64,000 nucleotides of DNA from Methanoregula sp. Lineage in GTDB: Archaea > Halobacteriota > Methanomicrobia > Methanomicrobiales > Methanospirillaceae. Location: positions 186,001-250,000 of the forward strand of contig NZ_JAJRCG010000002.1 of assembly GCF_028679125.1 (NCBI RefSeq). The letters run 5' to 3'. The position numbers and the translations under genes are program-made. This document shows positions 16,858 to 25,807 of the stretch, piece after piece. Numbering within the stretch: the first letter of the stretch is position 1; every line of letters starts with the position of its first letter. The notes below the pieces were generated by a model that was given only the letters and a program-made list of their open reading frames with translations, was not told where the DNA came from and made no database searches.

Positions 16858-17658
16858 ATGCGCCTCAAAGATCTTCTGAAAGGATCCGTTCCGGATGATG
16901 CCCTCAGCCGTTTCTCCGGCCACTTCGATGTGATCGGGGATATTGCCATCGTCACGATTCCTCCTGAACTTACGGCTTACAAGAAGATCATCGCCGAAAC
17001 GATCCTGGCCGGCAGGAAGAATATCTACACGGTGCTCAACAAGGTGCAGAAGGTCAGATCGGATGCCCGGACCGCCAGTTACGAGGTCCTGGTAGGCGAC
17101 ACCACGATCACCCGGTACCGGGAGTTCGGATTCCAGTACCGCTTTGACGTCACGAAGGTGTTCTTCAACAGCCATCTTGCCTACGAGCGGATGCGGGTGA
17201 CCGAACAGGTCGAGCCGGGCGAACGGGTCCTTGTCCCCTTCTGCGGGATCGGACCCTTTGCCATCCCGGCCGCCGCAAGGGGCGCCCGGGTTGTTGCGAT
17301 TGAACAGAACCCCGAGGCATATGCATGGTTAAGGGAGAACATCGCGCTGAACCATGTCCGGGATGCGATCACTCCCATCAACGGGGATGCACGCGATACA
17401 TCACACCTTGCGCAGCAGCGCTTTGACCGGATCATCATCCCCACTCCCTATGGCATGGACGGGATTCTCGATACCCTCGCACCCTATGCCGGCAGGGACG
17501 GGATGATCCATTTTTACACGTTCAGGGCAGCCAATGAGATCCCTGCGCTGGTGGATGAGTTCACAACGAGAGGATTTGAGATAACCTTCCAGAATACCTG
17601 CGGCAACGTGGCGCCGGGCATCAAACGCTGGGCATTCGATCTGGTCAAAAAAGGGTGA
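16858..17658 (+). CDS. Trm5/Met10-like tRNA methyltransferase
   Basis: The 266-residue protein matches the archaeal Met10+/Trm5 group, which methylates G37 next to the tRNA anticodon or performs a related wybutosine step. The N-terminal domain (RFDVIGDIAIVTIP, about 20-60) and YREFGFQYRFDVTKVFFNSHL are typical. The SAM site reads VLVPFCGIGPFAIPAAARGA then AIEQNP. Where the family usually has an NLP motif, this protein has IIPTPYGMD, so its exact reaction is less certain. The T-run and TATAGGG at about 16816-16829 may form its promoter. It converges with the next gene with 11 bases between. Confidence 0.8.
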   Translation: MRLKDLLKGSVPDDALSRFSGHFDVIGDIAIVTIPPELTAYKKIIAETILAGRKNIYTVLNKVQKVRSDARTASYEVLVGDTTITRYREFGFQYRFDVTKVFFNSHLAYERMRVTEQVEPGERVLVPFCGIGPFAIPAAARGARVVAIEQNPEAYAWLRENIALNHVRDAITPINGDARDTSHLAQQRFDRIIIPTPYGMDGILDTLAPYAGRDGMIHFYTFRAANEIPALVDEFTTRGFEITFQNTCGNVAPGIKRWAFDLVKKG

Positions 17659-17669
17659 TTATCGATCGC

Positions 17670-18737
17670 TCATTGGTTTCTTGCATAGTGCATGGTGAAG
17701 AGCGTCACGTATTCGTCGGCATAACAGGATGAATCCGAGCGGAGGGAGAACTCCGGTGCAAGACTGGACTCGAACAGATCGTGCCACTGGGTCCGGAGCA
17801 TGTGGTATTCCGTGCGTTCTCCTCTCGGCTGGGTCAGGAGCGAGGCAACTTCGGTCATGAGAAAGGAGTCGATGCAGTCCGTGACGATCTCGACCGGTGC
17901 ATCGTGGGCATAGACAAAGTCCATGATCCTGCCATAGGACTGGTATACGGAGAGCGCAAGTTCCGGTGAATGGATATCCGGCGTATCGTTGTTCGCATCC
18001 ATCTCGAAGAGGAGGAAGTGGTCGATCCACGGTTTGAGCCGTGCGAGGTGGACGCGTTTGTCCTCGACCGGCATGTGGTGGTAGGCCAGCGAACTCATCG
18101 CAATATCGTAATGGTGGCTGATGGATGCGGAGCAGTCCTGGATCCGTGCATTCTCCGCGGTTATGGTGATTCCCGGGTGGGCCCCGGAGATTGTCTTTTT
18201 CGCCAGTTCGATCATGGCCGGGGAGGAATCAACGAGAAGGACCTCGTCGATACTGTCTGCCTTGCCCGTTTCGATAACCTGGGAGAGGACTTTCGCGGTC
18301 AGGGATCCGTCGCCGCACCCGATGTCCATGAACCGGAGGGGGTGGTCGAACGATGGCAGGGAGTGGGCAAACTGGCGGACCAGGTGGCTGCGGGCCTCTT
18401 TCATTATCGGGACCCCGGCGAAGTGGATGTACGGGCGGGGGTCTTCGAACGCCACCGCCGGTTTTACCAGTGTCCCGTTGTGCCGCTGGAGGAAACTCAT
18501 GAGGAATGCCGCCGAGAAGAGCCCGTCTTCCTCGCACATTGTCGCGGCCTCCAGCCACTCTGTAGCACGCCGGTTCTGTCCCTCTGCCGCGAGCCGGACT
18601 CCGATGAAATACTCGAATGCCGGGATCAGGTTCGGGCGTATCCTGTCCTCGTACTGTGCCGGCGTGGCGTTACTATGAGTGATTTTGTGGGCATATTCTG
18701 CCCATGCAGTTTTTTCATCGTCTGACAGGAACAGCAT
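17670..18737 (-). CDS. Class I SAM-dependent methyltransferase, unknown substrate
   Basis: The 355-residue protein has a helical N-terminal third of about 125 residues (an all-alpha domain around WLEAATMCEEDGLFSAAF) and a Rossmann methyltransferase core with motif I FMDIGCGDGSLTAKVL, the acidic end of strand 2 in LLVDSSPAMIELA, and ENARIQDC. SAM binding is therefore well supported. The substrate is unknown. It is divergent from the acetyltransferase gene. Nothing in the context points to a pathway. Confidence 0.75.
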   Translation of the reverse strand: MLFLSDDEKTAWAEYAHKITHSNATPAQYEDRIRPNLIPAFEYFIGVRLAAEGQNRRATEWLEAATMCEEDGLFSAAFLMSFLQRHNGTLVKPAVAFEDPRPYIHFAGVPIMKEARSHLVRQFAHSLPSFDHPLRFMDIGCGDGSLTAKVLSQVIETGKADSIDEVLLVDSSPAMIELAKKTISGAHPGITITAENARIQDCSASISHHYDIAMSSLAYHHMPVEDKRVHLARLKPWIDHFLLFEMDANNDTPDIHSPELALSVYQSYGRIMDFVYAHDAPVEIVTDCIDSFLMTEVASLLTQPRGERTEYHMLRTQWHDLFESSLAPEFSLRSDSSCYADEYVTLFTMHYARNQ

Positions 18738-18915
18738 GGTTGCTCTCTTTTTGGTATCGTTTCTTTTTCATGATGTTTATGCGTGATGATTAAAAAAGGG
18801 GAATTACCTGAATTGACTCGGGGGTCTGCTGGTACCGCTGAGGAACGCGATTCCATCCGTCGCGAACATTAATCCTCCGGCGGGAGAGACATCTCTGTAC
18901 GAGTTGTTCAGGATT

Positions 18916-19428
18916 ATGCAGATCATCACCCCGACATCTGTTCTCCGCGACTGGACAGAACATGACGCCCCTGCGCTTGTACGTCATGCAGACAATCCCC
19001 GGATTGCGGCAACCATGCGGGATGGCTTCCCCTCCCCCTATACTATCAGCGATGCACACCGGTTCATCGCCATGGCAACAGCACCCGGCCGGCAGCTCTT
19101 CCTTGCCATTGAAGTGGATGGCGAGGCCTGCGGGGGTATCGGCATCAACCCGCTGGAGGATGTTCACCGGGGTTCTGCCGAGATCGGGTACTGGCTCTCT
19201 GGATCATTCTGGGGCCGGGGAATAATCACCGATGCGGTACGGGCGCTTGTGCCGGTTGCGTTCCGGCAGTATGATATTGTCCGGCTCCAGGCGTGTATCT
19301 TCTCAAACAATCCTGCATCCATACGGGTTCTTGAGAAATGCGGATTTGTCCGCGAAGCTGTCCACAGGAATGCCATCACGAAGAACGGCGTGATTATGGA
19401 CGAAATTGTGTATGCAGTATTGCGATAA
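18916..19428 (+). CDS. GNAT N-acetyltransferase (RimJ/L type)
   Basis: ATG 18916 (MQIITPTSVLRDWTEHD) is chosen over TTG 18904, giving 170 residues. The acetyl-CoA site is in EIGYWLSGSFWGRGIITDAV, a RimJ/RimL-type motif, and IFSNNPASIRVLEKCGF is the family's C-terminal signature. These enzymes acetylate the N-terminus of ribosomal proteins, amino sugars or antibiotics; the substrate cannot be told here. It converges with the ABC operon. Confidence 0.88.
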   Translation: MQIITPTSVLRDWTEHDAPALVRHADNPRIAATMRDGFPSPYTISDAHRFIAMATAPGRQLFLAIEVDGEACGGIGINPLEDVHRGSAEIGYWLSGSFWGRGIITDAVRALVPVAFRQYDIVRLQACIFSNNPASIRVLEKCGFVREAVHRNAITKNGVIMDEIVYAVLR

Positions 19429-19521
19429 AAAAGGGGGGTTATGCCGGATGGTTGTCATTCCGGCGATCCGGTTGATAACCGGCCCTGCCCCGGGAGAGTC
19501 GGGCCGAGGATATGTGTTCTT

Positions 19522-20733
19522 CTAATCACTCCGCAGTGCCTCGATGGGGTCGAGATTTGCTGCCCTCCATGCGGGGTAAACACCCGAGACAATGCAGATG
19601 ACAATCCCGATAGCCATCGATACCGGGACATAGATCAGGCTCGCGAAGGTAAAGAAATACTTCGTTGTCCCAACCATGGCAAGTACGACGAGCCAGCCTA
19701 AAATAACGCTCATGATCGCCCCGATGATGGCGCCGACCAGGCCGAGGATCACCGCTTCATAGATGAACATCCGGAGCACCTCGCTCTTCCGCGTACCGAT
19801 GCTGCGCAGGATGCCGATCTCACGGATCCGCTCGGTAACTGACATCATCATCACGTTGAAGATCGAAGTTGCAGCCACAAGCAGGGATATGCCGGCAATT
19901 GCCATGACAAACGTCGTAAGGGTGCTGACCGTTGACGTGATGCTCTCCATCATACGGCTGCTGTCCTGCACCTGGACCTCGTCCTCCTTGCGGTTCAGCT
20001 GGTCCTCAATGGCCTCGGTTGCCGTGTCTGCATCATCAATGTCGTAGAGGATAACGTTGACCTGATCGTACTCGCCTTCCCCGCCATAGAGGCCGGTATA
20101 TGCCTTCTCTGTCATGATGATCGCATTATCGCTGTTGAGATCCATGGACATACCCTTCTCCTCAAGGATGCCAACGACCCGGACCTTCTGGATGATTGCC
20201 TCTTCATCGTCCTCGTCACCGATGGTGATACGGCTCCCAATTGTGAGGTCATTGTTCTCGGCAAAGGTCGGGCCGACAACAACCGCATTTGATGTCTGGG
20301 GGAGTGTTCCGTTAGCAACAGTCAGGATAGTTGCCATGTCTTCATCCCGCATGCCGTAGATAGTTGCTCTGCGCTCCTCGTCCCCGATCTTGATGGTATC
20401 GGACTCCTGGTAGAGCGGGTAGACATTCCCATACTTCCCGGCAGCCCGTTCAATATCATCAAACTGATCCTTGTCGATATAATCGTCATCACTGGAGCTT
20501 CCGCCGCCCCCCATCATTCCCCCCCCGCCGCCCCCGCTGTCTGGTTTCACGACTAGTACGTTGGCCATTGCGGAGAGTTCCTCGGTAACCGACATGGTCA
20601 TGTTTGCCCCCATCATCCCCATGGACGAGATGGCGACAACACCAATGACGATGCCGATGGCTGCGAGCAGCGAACGGAGAAAATTAAGCCGGATACTCCT
20701 CACCGAGATCTGGAGGATGATATCTTTCTTCAT
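19522..20733 (-). CDS. ABC exporter permease (MacB/FtsX fold)
   Basis: The 403-residue protein has an N-terminal membrane helix (FLRSLLAAIGIVIGVVAISSM), a large extracytoplasmic MacB-PCD domain of about 220 residues, and three C-terminal helices in the FtsX domain, ending LRSD with the typical PAWRAANLDPIEALR motif. A very glycine-rich loop (GGGGGGMMGGGG) lies near residue 75. The start overlaps the ATPase stop by four bases (ATGA), so the two are co-translated. It works with the ATPase and the S-layer-like partner as a mechanotransmission-type export complex or a release machine for envelope components. Confidence 0.9.
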   Translation of the reverse strand: MKKDIILQISVRSIRLNFLRSLLAAIGIVIGVVAISSMGMMGANMTMSVTEELSAMANVLVVKPDSGGGGGGMMGGGGSSSDDDYIDKDQFDDIERAAGKYGNVYPLYQESDTIKIGDEERRATIYGMRDEDMATILTVANGTLPQTSNAVVVGPTFAENNDLTIGSRITIGDEDDEEAIIQKVRVVGILEEKGMSMDLNSDNAIIMTEKAYTGLYGGEGEYDQVNVILYDIDDADTATEAIEDQLNRKEDEVQVQDSSRMMESITSTVSTLTTFVMAIAGISLLVAATSIFNVMMMSVTERIREIGILRSIGTRKSEVLRMFIYEAVILGLVGAIIGAIMSVILGWLVVLAMVGTTKYFFTFASLIYVPVSMAIGIVICIVSGVYPAWRAANLDPIEALRSD

Positions 20734-21434
20734 GATTCCACCTTCCCGTCCTTGATCCGTATCGTCCGTTCCGCCTGTGCACCGATGGACGGGTCGTGGG
20801 TGACGATGATGACCGTCCTGCCCTGATCGTGAAGGGCAGTGAGCATCGCCATGATCTGTGCGCCGGTCTTCGTGTCCAGGTTGCCGGTAGGTTCGTCGCA
20901 GAGGAGAATATCGGGGTCGTTGATGAGGGCACGCGCTATGGCGACCCGCTGCTGCTGTCCCCCGGAGAGTTCGGCAGGCTTGTGTTTGGCCATGCGTTTA
21001 TTGATCCCCACATCGGCGAGCAGCTTGCTGACCCGGCCGGTGGTATCGTTGCACCGGTGCTTGAGGATATAGGGATACTCCACGTTTTCATACGCGGAGA
21101 GGAGCGGGATTAAATTGAACTTCTGGAAGATATAGCCGATGGTATTGAGCCGGAGGTCGGTGAGTGAATCATCAGACATCTTCCTGATGTTCCTGCCGGT
21201 AATGCGCAGGATCCCCGAAGTAGGGACATCCAGCCCCCCGATCTGGTTGAGGAGGGTAGACTTGCCGGAGCCTGAGGGCCCCATGATGGCGACAAACTCG
21301 CCTCGCTCGATCCTGATCGAGAGGTGGTCGAGCGCCAGCACATCCCCTGAAGGGAGCGGATAGATCTTGCTCACATCGGCCATTTCAATGACCGGTACTG
21401 TCGTCATGGTTCTGCCATCGGAAGACCGGTTCAT
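20730..21434 (-). CDS. ABC exporter ATPase (LolD/MacB type)
   Basis: The 234-residue ATPase has Walker [13 protein letters not shown]-loop FQKFNLIP, signature [15 protein letters not shown], Walker [13 protein letters not shown] and the switch histidine in VTHDP. This is the LolD/MacB class. The start at 21434 is favoured because AGGAGT precedes it and it overlaps the upstream stop as TAATG; ATG 21407 ([11 protein letters not shown]) has no such site. It energises the permease encoded just downstream. Confidence 0.93.
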   Translation of the reverse strand: MNRSSDGRTMTTVPVIEMADVSKIYPLPSGDVLALDHLSIRIERGEFVAIMGPSGSGKSTLLNQIGGLDVPTSGILRITGRNIRKMSDDSLTDLRLNTIGYIFQKFNLIPLLSAYENVEYPYILKHRCNDTTGRVSKLLADVGINKRMAKHKPAELSGGQQQRVAIARALINDPDILLCDEPTGNLDTKTGAQIMAMLTALHDQGRTVIIVTHDPSIGAQAERTIRIKDGKVES

Positions 21435-22735
21435 TACTCCTGCTGTTCGCTGTCGTCATCCTCGTCAGGCAGGGGGTCCTTGCGGAACTTGTTTGTCAGG
21501 CGTCTGAAGAGGCCCTTTCTCCATGCATACAGGAGGATGATAATTACCACGAGAATGATAACGATCTCAGTCACCGGGATCTGGCTGAAGCCGGATCCGA
21601 ACGACCCGAACATTCCCCGTCGCTGGCTGCCGGCTGCACCCGCTGATGCACCGTTCCCCCCTGATGAGCCGGGTAAGGCCAGACTGTTATCCGCAGCGAT
21701 GCTGGTTGTTTCGGTGAACGTGTTTCCATTCTCATCCTTATACTCAACAATAAGGGGGACTGCGCCATTACCCGTTGTGGTGTAGGTCACTTCGAAACTG
21801 GAGAAATCGTCCGGTTCAAGGTTGCCAATTGCGTACACGGGGTTCGGATCGACAGGTGTTGCCGGGCTCCCCACCGTGACAAGGACCGACTTGGCATCGA
21901 CAAGCCCGTTATTGGTCACATCCCCTTTCAGGGTCCGTGTCATCCCGGAACTGGAACTCTCGATGTTGTTGACAACAATCTCTGCTTTGGTCTTATCTGT
22001 CCCGATATCCAGAGGAAGGACAAGGCTGGTACTGTGCTTGTTATCCCCGTTCTCGTACGTGATATTGAACACAGCATCGGTCTTTTGGTACGGAGTTATC
22101 TGGAATGGTACTTCGACAGAACCGCCGGCAGGAATGGTGCCGACATATTTTTCCTCCGGGGAGATGTCAATGTTGGATCCCGATGCCCTGACCCGTACCC
22201 TGGAGATCTCTCCATCTCGTGGATTGACAATACTTACATTGACGGTATCTTTTTTGGAGAGGGCGAAGGTATCCGGCTCCTTTGAGATGCTGGCCTGCAC
22301 GTCGTCGGAATCAACCTTCAGAGTCAGTGTCGAATGGATGCTGTTTCCATAAACCTGGGGGGAGATCGTGAACAAGGGGAAATAGGTGCCATCAGGAGGG
22401 TCGACGGTGACAACAAACGAAAAGTCCGTCGTTGCTCCGGGTCCGATTGTTGTCCGCGTATTGAATACATTCGTGTTAACAACATGGACATTGGGATCGA
22501 TCAGATCCGGTGTCGCGACAACCACGGACGCATTTGCCCCGTTGGTGACGTGAACCGTAATGGTTCCGGTCTCGTACGGATAGAACACTTCGGGAGTTAT
22601 TTCATACCCTGATACATAAACGAGGGCGGCGGCATCCTGTGCGTTTGTTGCAGTAACGGTATTTCCCGCTGCATATACAGAAGTAATTCCTATGAGCACC
22701 AGGAAGATGCCCAGCATGACTGATAATCGCTTCAT
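21434..22735 (-). CDS. S-layer-like exported partner of the ABC exporter
   Basis: The 433-residue protein has a signal peptide (LSVMLGIFLVLIGITSVYAAG), then about three immunoglobulin-like CARDB/NEW3-type domains (for example FYPYETGTITVHVTNGA and LKGDVTNNGLVDAKSVLV), a glycine/serine-rich linker, a membrane helix (IPVTEIVIILVVIIILLYAW) and an acidic cytoplasmic tail ending EDDDSEQQE. This is the COG1361 S-layer-like type often found next to MacB-like systems in archaea. It probably acts outside the membrane as an adaptor, taking the place of the MacA periplasmic protein. It is the first gene of the operon. Confidence 0.82.
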   Translation of the reverse strand: MKRLSVMLGIFLVLIGITSVYAAGNTVTATNAQDAAALVYVSGYEITPEVFYPYETGTITVHVTNGANASVVVATPDLIDPNVHVVNTNVFNTRTTIGPGATTDFSFVVTVDPPDGTYFPLFTISPQVYGNSIHSTLTLKVDSDDVQASISKEPDTFALSKKDTVNVSIVNPRDGEISRVRVRASGSNIDISPEEKYVGTIPAGGSVEVPFQITPYQKTDAVFNITYENGDNKHSTSLVLPLDIGTDKTKAEIVVNNIESSSSGMTRTLKGDVTNNGLVDAKSVLVTVGSPATPVDPNPVYAIGNLEPDDFSSFEVTYTTTGNGAVPLIVEYKDENGNTFTETTSIAADNSLALPGSSGGNGASAGAAGSQRRGMFGSFGSGFSQIPVTEIVIILVVIIILLYAWRKGLFRRLTNKFRKDPLPDEDDDSEQQE

Positions 22736-22885
22736 AAATACTCCATGAATGAGGTATAAGATTCCTGAATCCGTGGTATCGGATGACTGCGGTTCAGGAC
22801 TATCTTTTACGTGCTCACAAATTGTAAAATATGTTTAACATTTTGTTATATTATATCTTTGCCAGACCCGTTCCGAGGGGAAACC

Positions 22886-23005
22886 ATGGATAAGATGGAA
22901 TACAGAGCACCCTCGCATGTATGCATGAACGCGCAAACAGGTATGATAAAAGAGGTGAAGGGTATTATCTGTCGTCAACCGTTTTTGTCTCGCTGTCGTA
23001 GGTGA
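22886..23005 (+). CDS. Possible 39-residue peptide gene
   Basis: A short ORF (MDKMEYRAPSHVCMNAQTG) has a strong GAGGGG ribosome-binding motif five bases before its ATG and a TATA-like TTATATTATATC about 35 bases further upstream. It overlaps the 3' end of the XRE gene on the other strand by 41 bases. Signals favour expression but length and composition give no family. This is a candidate only. Confidence 0.3.
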   Translation: MDKMEYRAPSHVCMNAQTGMIKEVKGIICRQPFLSRCRR

Positions 23006-23183
23006 ACACCTCTTCGATATTCACCTTGAAGAACTGTGATATCCGGAAGGCAAGATCCAGGGACGGGACGTACTTGCCCTTCTCGATGGCAAGGATCGTC
23101 TGTCGCGTGACCCCGATGGCCTGCGCCAGATCCTCCTGTGTCATGTCGTACATTGCACGGAATACCTTGATCTTATTCTTCAT
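22965..23183 (-). CDS. XRE-family HTH transcription regulator
   Basis: Starting at MKNKIKVFRAMYDMTQ gives 72 residues, the size of the small Cro/CI-type regulators. The helix-turn-helix reads MTQEDLAQAIGVTRQTILAIEKG and is followed by YVPSLDLAFRISQFFKVNIEEVF. Small regulators of this type are usually encoded with a DUF2178/DUF3796-like membrane protein, as here: the start codon overlaps the DUF2178 stop by 11 bases. It may repress its own operon or the divergent polyamine fusion gene. Confidence 0.9.
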   Translation of the reverse strand: MKNKIKVFRAMYDMTQEDLAQAIGVTRQTILAIEKGKYVPSLDLAFRISQFFKVNIEEVFTYDSETKTVDDR

Positions 23184-23619
23184 CGGTCTCCCAATCCCCA
23201 TATTTTCGGGCATAGTATATCCTGAATCCAACGTACAGGAAGATCATAAGACAGAGGAGCCCGAGCTGGAAGTACCCCATCATCTTCGGGGTGAACCCTT
23301 CCGGGGCGTGCGAGAGATCCACATCCTTTGGGAATTGTGGCACATAGAGGATCTTCATGACTGCCCCGACTGAGAATGCACACACCACAACCAGGAAAAC
23401 CTGAAATGTCCGCAGGACTGCCTGCTCGGTGATCTTTGCGCTCCGTTCATCGTCAATGAGGTCGGTCACGCGTCTTCGGGCAAGATATGCAACCGCAATG
23501 CCAATGATAAAGGTGATCTCGACGAAAAAAGGCCGGTGGATCTCAACAGAATACCAGAAGATCGCCAGAAGGATAACGGCGATACAGCCGCACAAGAGAT
23601 AAAAGGTATTTTTTTTCAT
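23173..23619 (-). CDS. DUF2178-like membrane protein
   Basis: The start MKKNTFYLLCG, preceded by AGAGG, gives 148 residues; the track start adds 37 unlikely residues. There are four membrane helices: LCGCIAVILLAIFWYS, FVEITFIIGIAVAYLA, FQVFLVVVCAFSVGAV and LGLLCLMIFLYVGF. The cytoplasmic loop contains TDLIDDERSAKITEQA, the conserved DER-x-x-x-I-x-x-x-A motif of DUF2178. Proteins of this family commonly accompany a small XRE regulator and may sense membrane state; that role is inferred. Confidence 0.8.
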   Translation of the reverse strand: MKKNTFYLLCGCIAVILLAIFWYSVEIHRPFFVEITFIIGIAVAYLARRRVTDLIDDERSAKITEQAVLRTFQVFLVVVCAFSVGAVMKILYVPQFPKDVDLSHAPEGFTPKMMGYFQLGLLCLMIFLYVGFRIYYARKYGDWETDEE

Positions 23620-23747
23620 GCCGCCTCTTGTTATTGCAATTATCCATTGACGGTAATAAAGGTGACTGCACCTGCAATACAGGGATGTGTACCCGTTTTT
23701 CCCGCAATCGGACGCGACCGGTGGTTGCATCCCGACAGGATGGTGAA

Positions 23748-23771
23748 CAGATATCCTGATATCTGATCAGG
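23748..23771. promoter_or_regulatory. Palindromic operator-like site before the polyamine fusion gene
   Basis: CAGATATC-CT-GATATCTG is a perfect eight-base dyad, and CCTGAT-ATCTG-ATCAGG overlaps it as a second dyad. The site lies 25-48 bases before the ATG at 23796, where an archaeal core promoter would be, in the gap shared with the divergent XRE/DUF2178 operon. It is a good candidate for binding by a dimeric regulator, possibly that XRE protein. Confidence 0.5.
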
Positions 23772-23795
23772 AAAAATCCATACAGCACGAGGTGT

Positions 23796-25721
23796 ATGGA
23801 TCTGGGAGACGTAGCGGTAGGGCTTATCCAGATGGCGATGGGTCCCGATCCAGACGAGAATATCAAAAAGGCATGCCGTAATGCAGAGGCCGCTGCCCGC
23901 GATGGTGCGCAGATCATCTGCCTTCCTGAACTCTATTATACCCGGTATTTTCCGCAGCATCCGGGAACGGATGCATCGCCGCTTGCCGAGAGTATCCCGG
24001 GACGGTCGACCGGTATCTTCTCTGCCTTTGCCCGTGAACACCAGGTTGTCATCATCGTTCCGGTCTTTGAACGGGCAGCCGACGGGAAGTATTACAACGC
24101 GGCGGTGGTCATTGACGCGGATGGAAGCATATCAGAGCCGTACCGGAAAGTCCATATCCCGCAGGATCCGGGTTTCTTTGAGAAGGGCTATTTCTATCCG
24201 GGAAATGGTTACAGGGTCTTTTCCACACGCTACGGGCGCATCGCGGTCCTGATCTGCTTTGACCAGTGGTTCCCAGAGGCCGCACGGTGCGTAGCCCTTG
24301 ACGGCGCAGAGATCCTCTTCTACCCTACGGCCATCGGACACCCGGGACCAGTCGAACCGGAAGAAGGCAACTGGCAGGATGCATGGGAACTGATCCAGCG
24401 GAGCCATGCCATTGCAAACAGTGTCCATGTCGCAGCGGTGAACCGGGCGGGAACCGAGGGAACTACCCGTTTCTTCGGGGGATCGTTTGTTGCGGATGCG
24501 TTCGGCAAGGTGCTGGCACGGGCCGGTGATGGCGAGGAGACCCTGATTGTCAAGGTTGACCTGTCCATGAACGCTGACGTGCAGGACTTCTGGGGATTCT
24601 TCCGGAACCGTCGCCCGGAAACCTATTCCCGTATTGGCGTTCCGTTCCCGGGCAACAATGGGATCTTTCCGGATCTCCGCCAGGGTGACACCCCCCGCAA
24701 CCGGGGATTCCACATGCCGGCGGAATGGGAGCCGCACGAGGCCGTCTGGATCTCATGGCCCAATAATGCCCGGACCTTCCCGGATATTCCCGGGGTTGAG
24801 CAGGCATATTACGCGTTCATAGAGCACATTCACACCTCCGAACACGTGGAGGTCTTTGTCCCCAGTGCGGTCATCCACCGCAAGGTGCGATCAAAACTGC
24901 GGGAGATGGGCGTTGATCTCGAACGGGTGACGCTTCACACCAATGAGTATTCCGATGTCTGGATCAGGGACTATGGCCCGACGTTCGTAGTCAGTCGTGC
25001 CCTCAAGAAGATTGCCATGGTGCGCTGGAATTTCAATGCATGGGGCAACAAGTATGAAGACCAGCTCCGTGATGGGAAGATCCCCGCAATGATGAACCGC
25101 CGGCTCAATATGCCGATGTTCGAGCCGGGGATTGTCCTGGAAGGCGGATCGATCGATACCAATGGCAGGGGAACGGTGCTGACGACCCGGGCCTGCCTCC
25201 TCAATCCCAACCGCAACCCCGACCTGTCCGCTGACGAGATTGAGGAACGGCTTCGTGAATATCTCGGGATTGAAAAGGTCATATGGCTGAATGACGGGGT
25301 GGTAGGTGATGATACCGACGGGCATGTCGATGACATTGCCCGTTTTGTCGGCCCCTCGACGGTTGTATGTGGCTACGAGAGCGATATTACGGATGCCAAT
25401 TACTCCGCCCTTCATGACAATTACGAGATCCTCCGCCAGTCAGCCGATCAGGAGGGGAAGCCCCTTACGGTGGTGAAGCTGCCGATGCCCGGGAAAGTCG
25501 TGGATAATGACGGGGAACGCTACCCGGCCAGTTACACGAACTTCTATATCGGCAATACTATTGTCATCGTCCCGGTCTTTTCCGATCCCAACGATAGTGT
25601 TGCCCTGGAGATCCTGGAGGGGCTCTTCCCCGGTCGTACGGTTGTCGGCATCAATGCCCGGGCACTGGTCGAGGGATATGGCACCTTCCACTGCGCCACC
25701 CAGCAGCAGCCTCGCCTGTAA
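23796..25721 (+). CDS. Fused N-carbamoylputrescine amidase / agmatine deiminase
   Basis: The 641-residue protein joins two consecutive enzymes of putrescine synthesis. Residues about 5-285 are a nitrilase-fold amidase with the triad Glu45 (LPELYY), Lys118 (YRKVHIPQDPG) and Cys154 (ICFDQWFPEAAR), matching N-carbamoylputrescine amidase. From about 303 (GFHMPAEWEPHEAVWISWP) to the end is agmatine deiminase, with DVWIRDYGPTFV, GDDTDGHVDDIARF and the nucleophile Cys633 in GTFHCATQQQ. The C-terminal half converts agmatine to N-carbamoylputrescine and ammonia; the N-terminal half releases putrescine, carbon dioxide and ammonia. No stop or frameshift separates the halves. GAGGTG precedes the ATG. Usually these are two genes. 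Confidence 0.93.
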   Translation: MDLGDVAVGLIQMAMGPDPDENIKKACRNAEAAARDGAQIICLPELYYTRYFPQHPGTDASPLAESIPGRSTGIFSAFAREHQVVIIVPVFERAADGKYYNAAVVIDADGSISEPYRKVHIPQDPGFFEKGYFYPGNGYRVFSTRYGRIAVLICFDQWFPEAARCVALDGAEILFYPTAIGHPGPVEPEEGNWQDAWELIQRSHAIANSVHVAAVNRAGTEGTTRFFGGSFVADAFGKVLARAGDGEETLIVKVDLSMNADVQDFWGFFRNRRPETYSRIGVPFPGNNGIFPDLRQGDTPRNRGFHMPAEWEPHEAVWISWPNNARTFPDIPGVEQAYYAFIEHIHTSEHVEVFVPSAVIHRKVRSKLREMGVDLERVTLHTNEYSDVWIRDYGPTFVVSRALKKIAMVRWNFNAWGNKYEDQLRDGKIPAMMNRRLNMPMFEPGIVLEGGSIDTNGRGTVLTTRACLLNPNRNPDLSADEIEERLREYLGIEKVIWLNDGVVGDDTDGHVDDIARFVGPSTVVCGYESDITDANYSALHDNYEILRQSADQEGKPLTVVKLPMPGKVVDNDGERYPASYTNFYIGNTIVIVPVFSDPNDSVALEILEGLFPGRTVVGINARALVEGYGTFHCATQQQPRL

Positions 25722-25807
25722 TCTGTGTCGTGCCTGCCGAGAAAATTCTTGTTTTATTGAGATCACTGCTGTGCTGACATTGCGACACAGCCCCTGAAAA
25801 GAGGATC

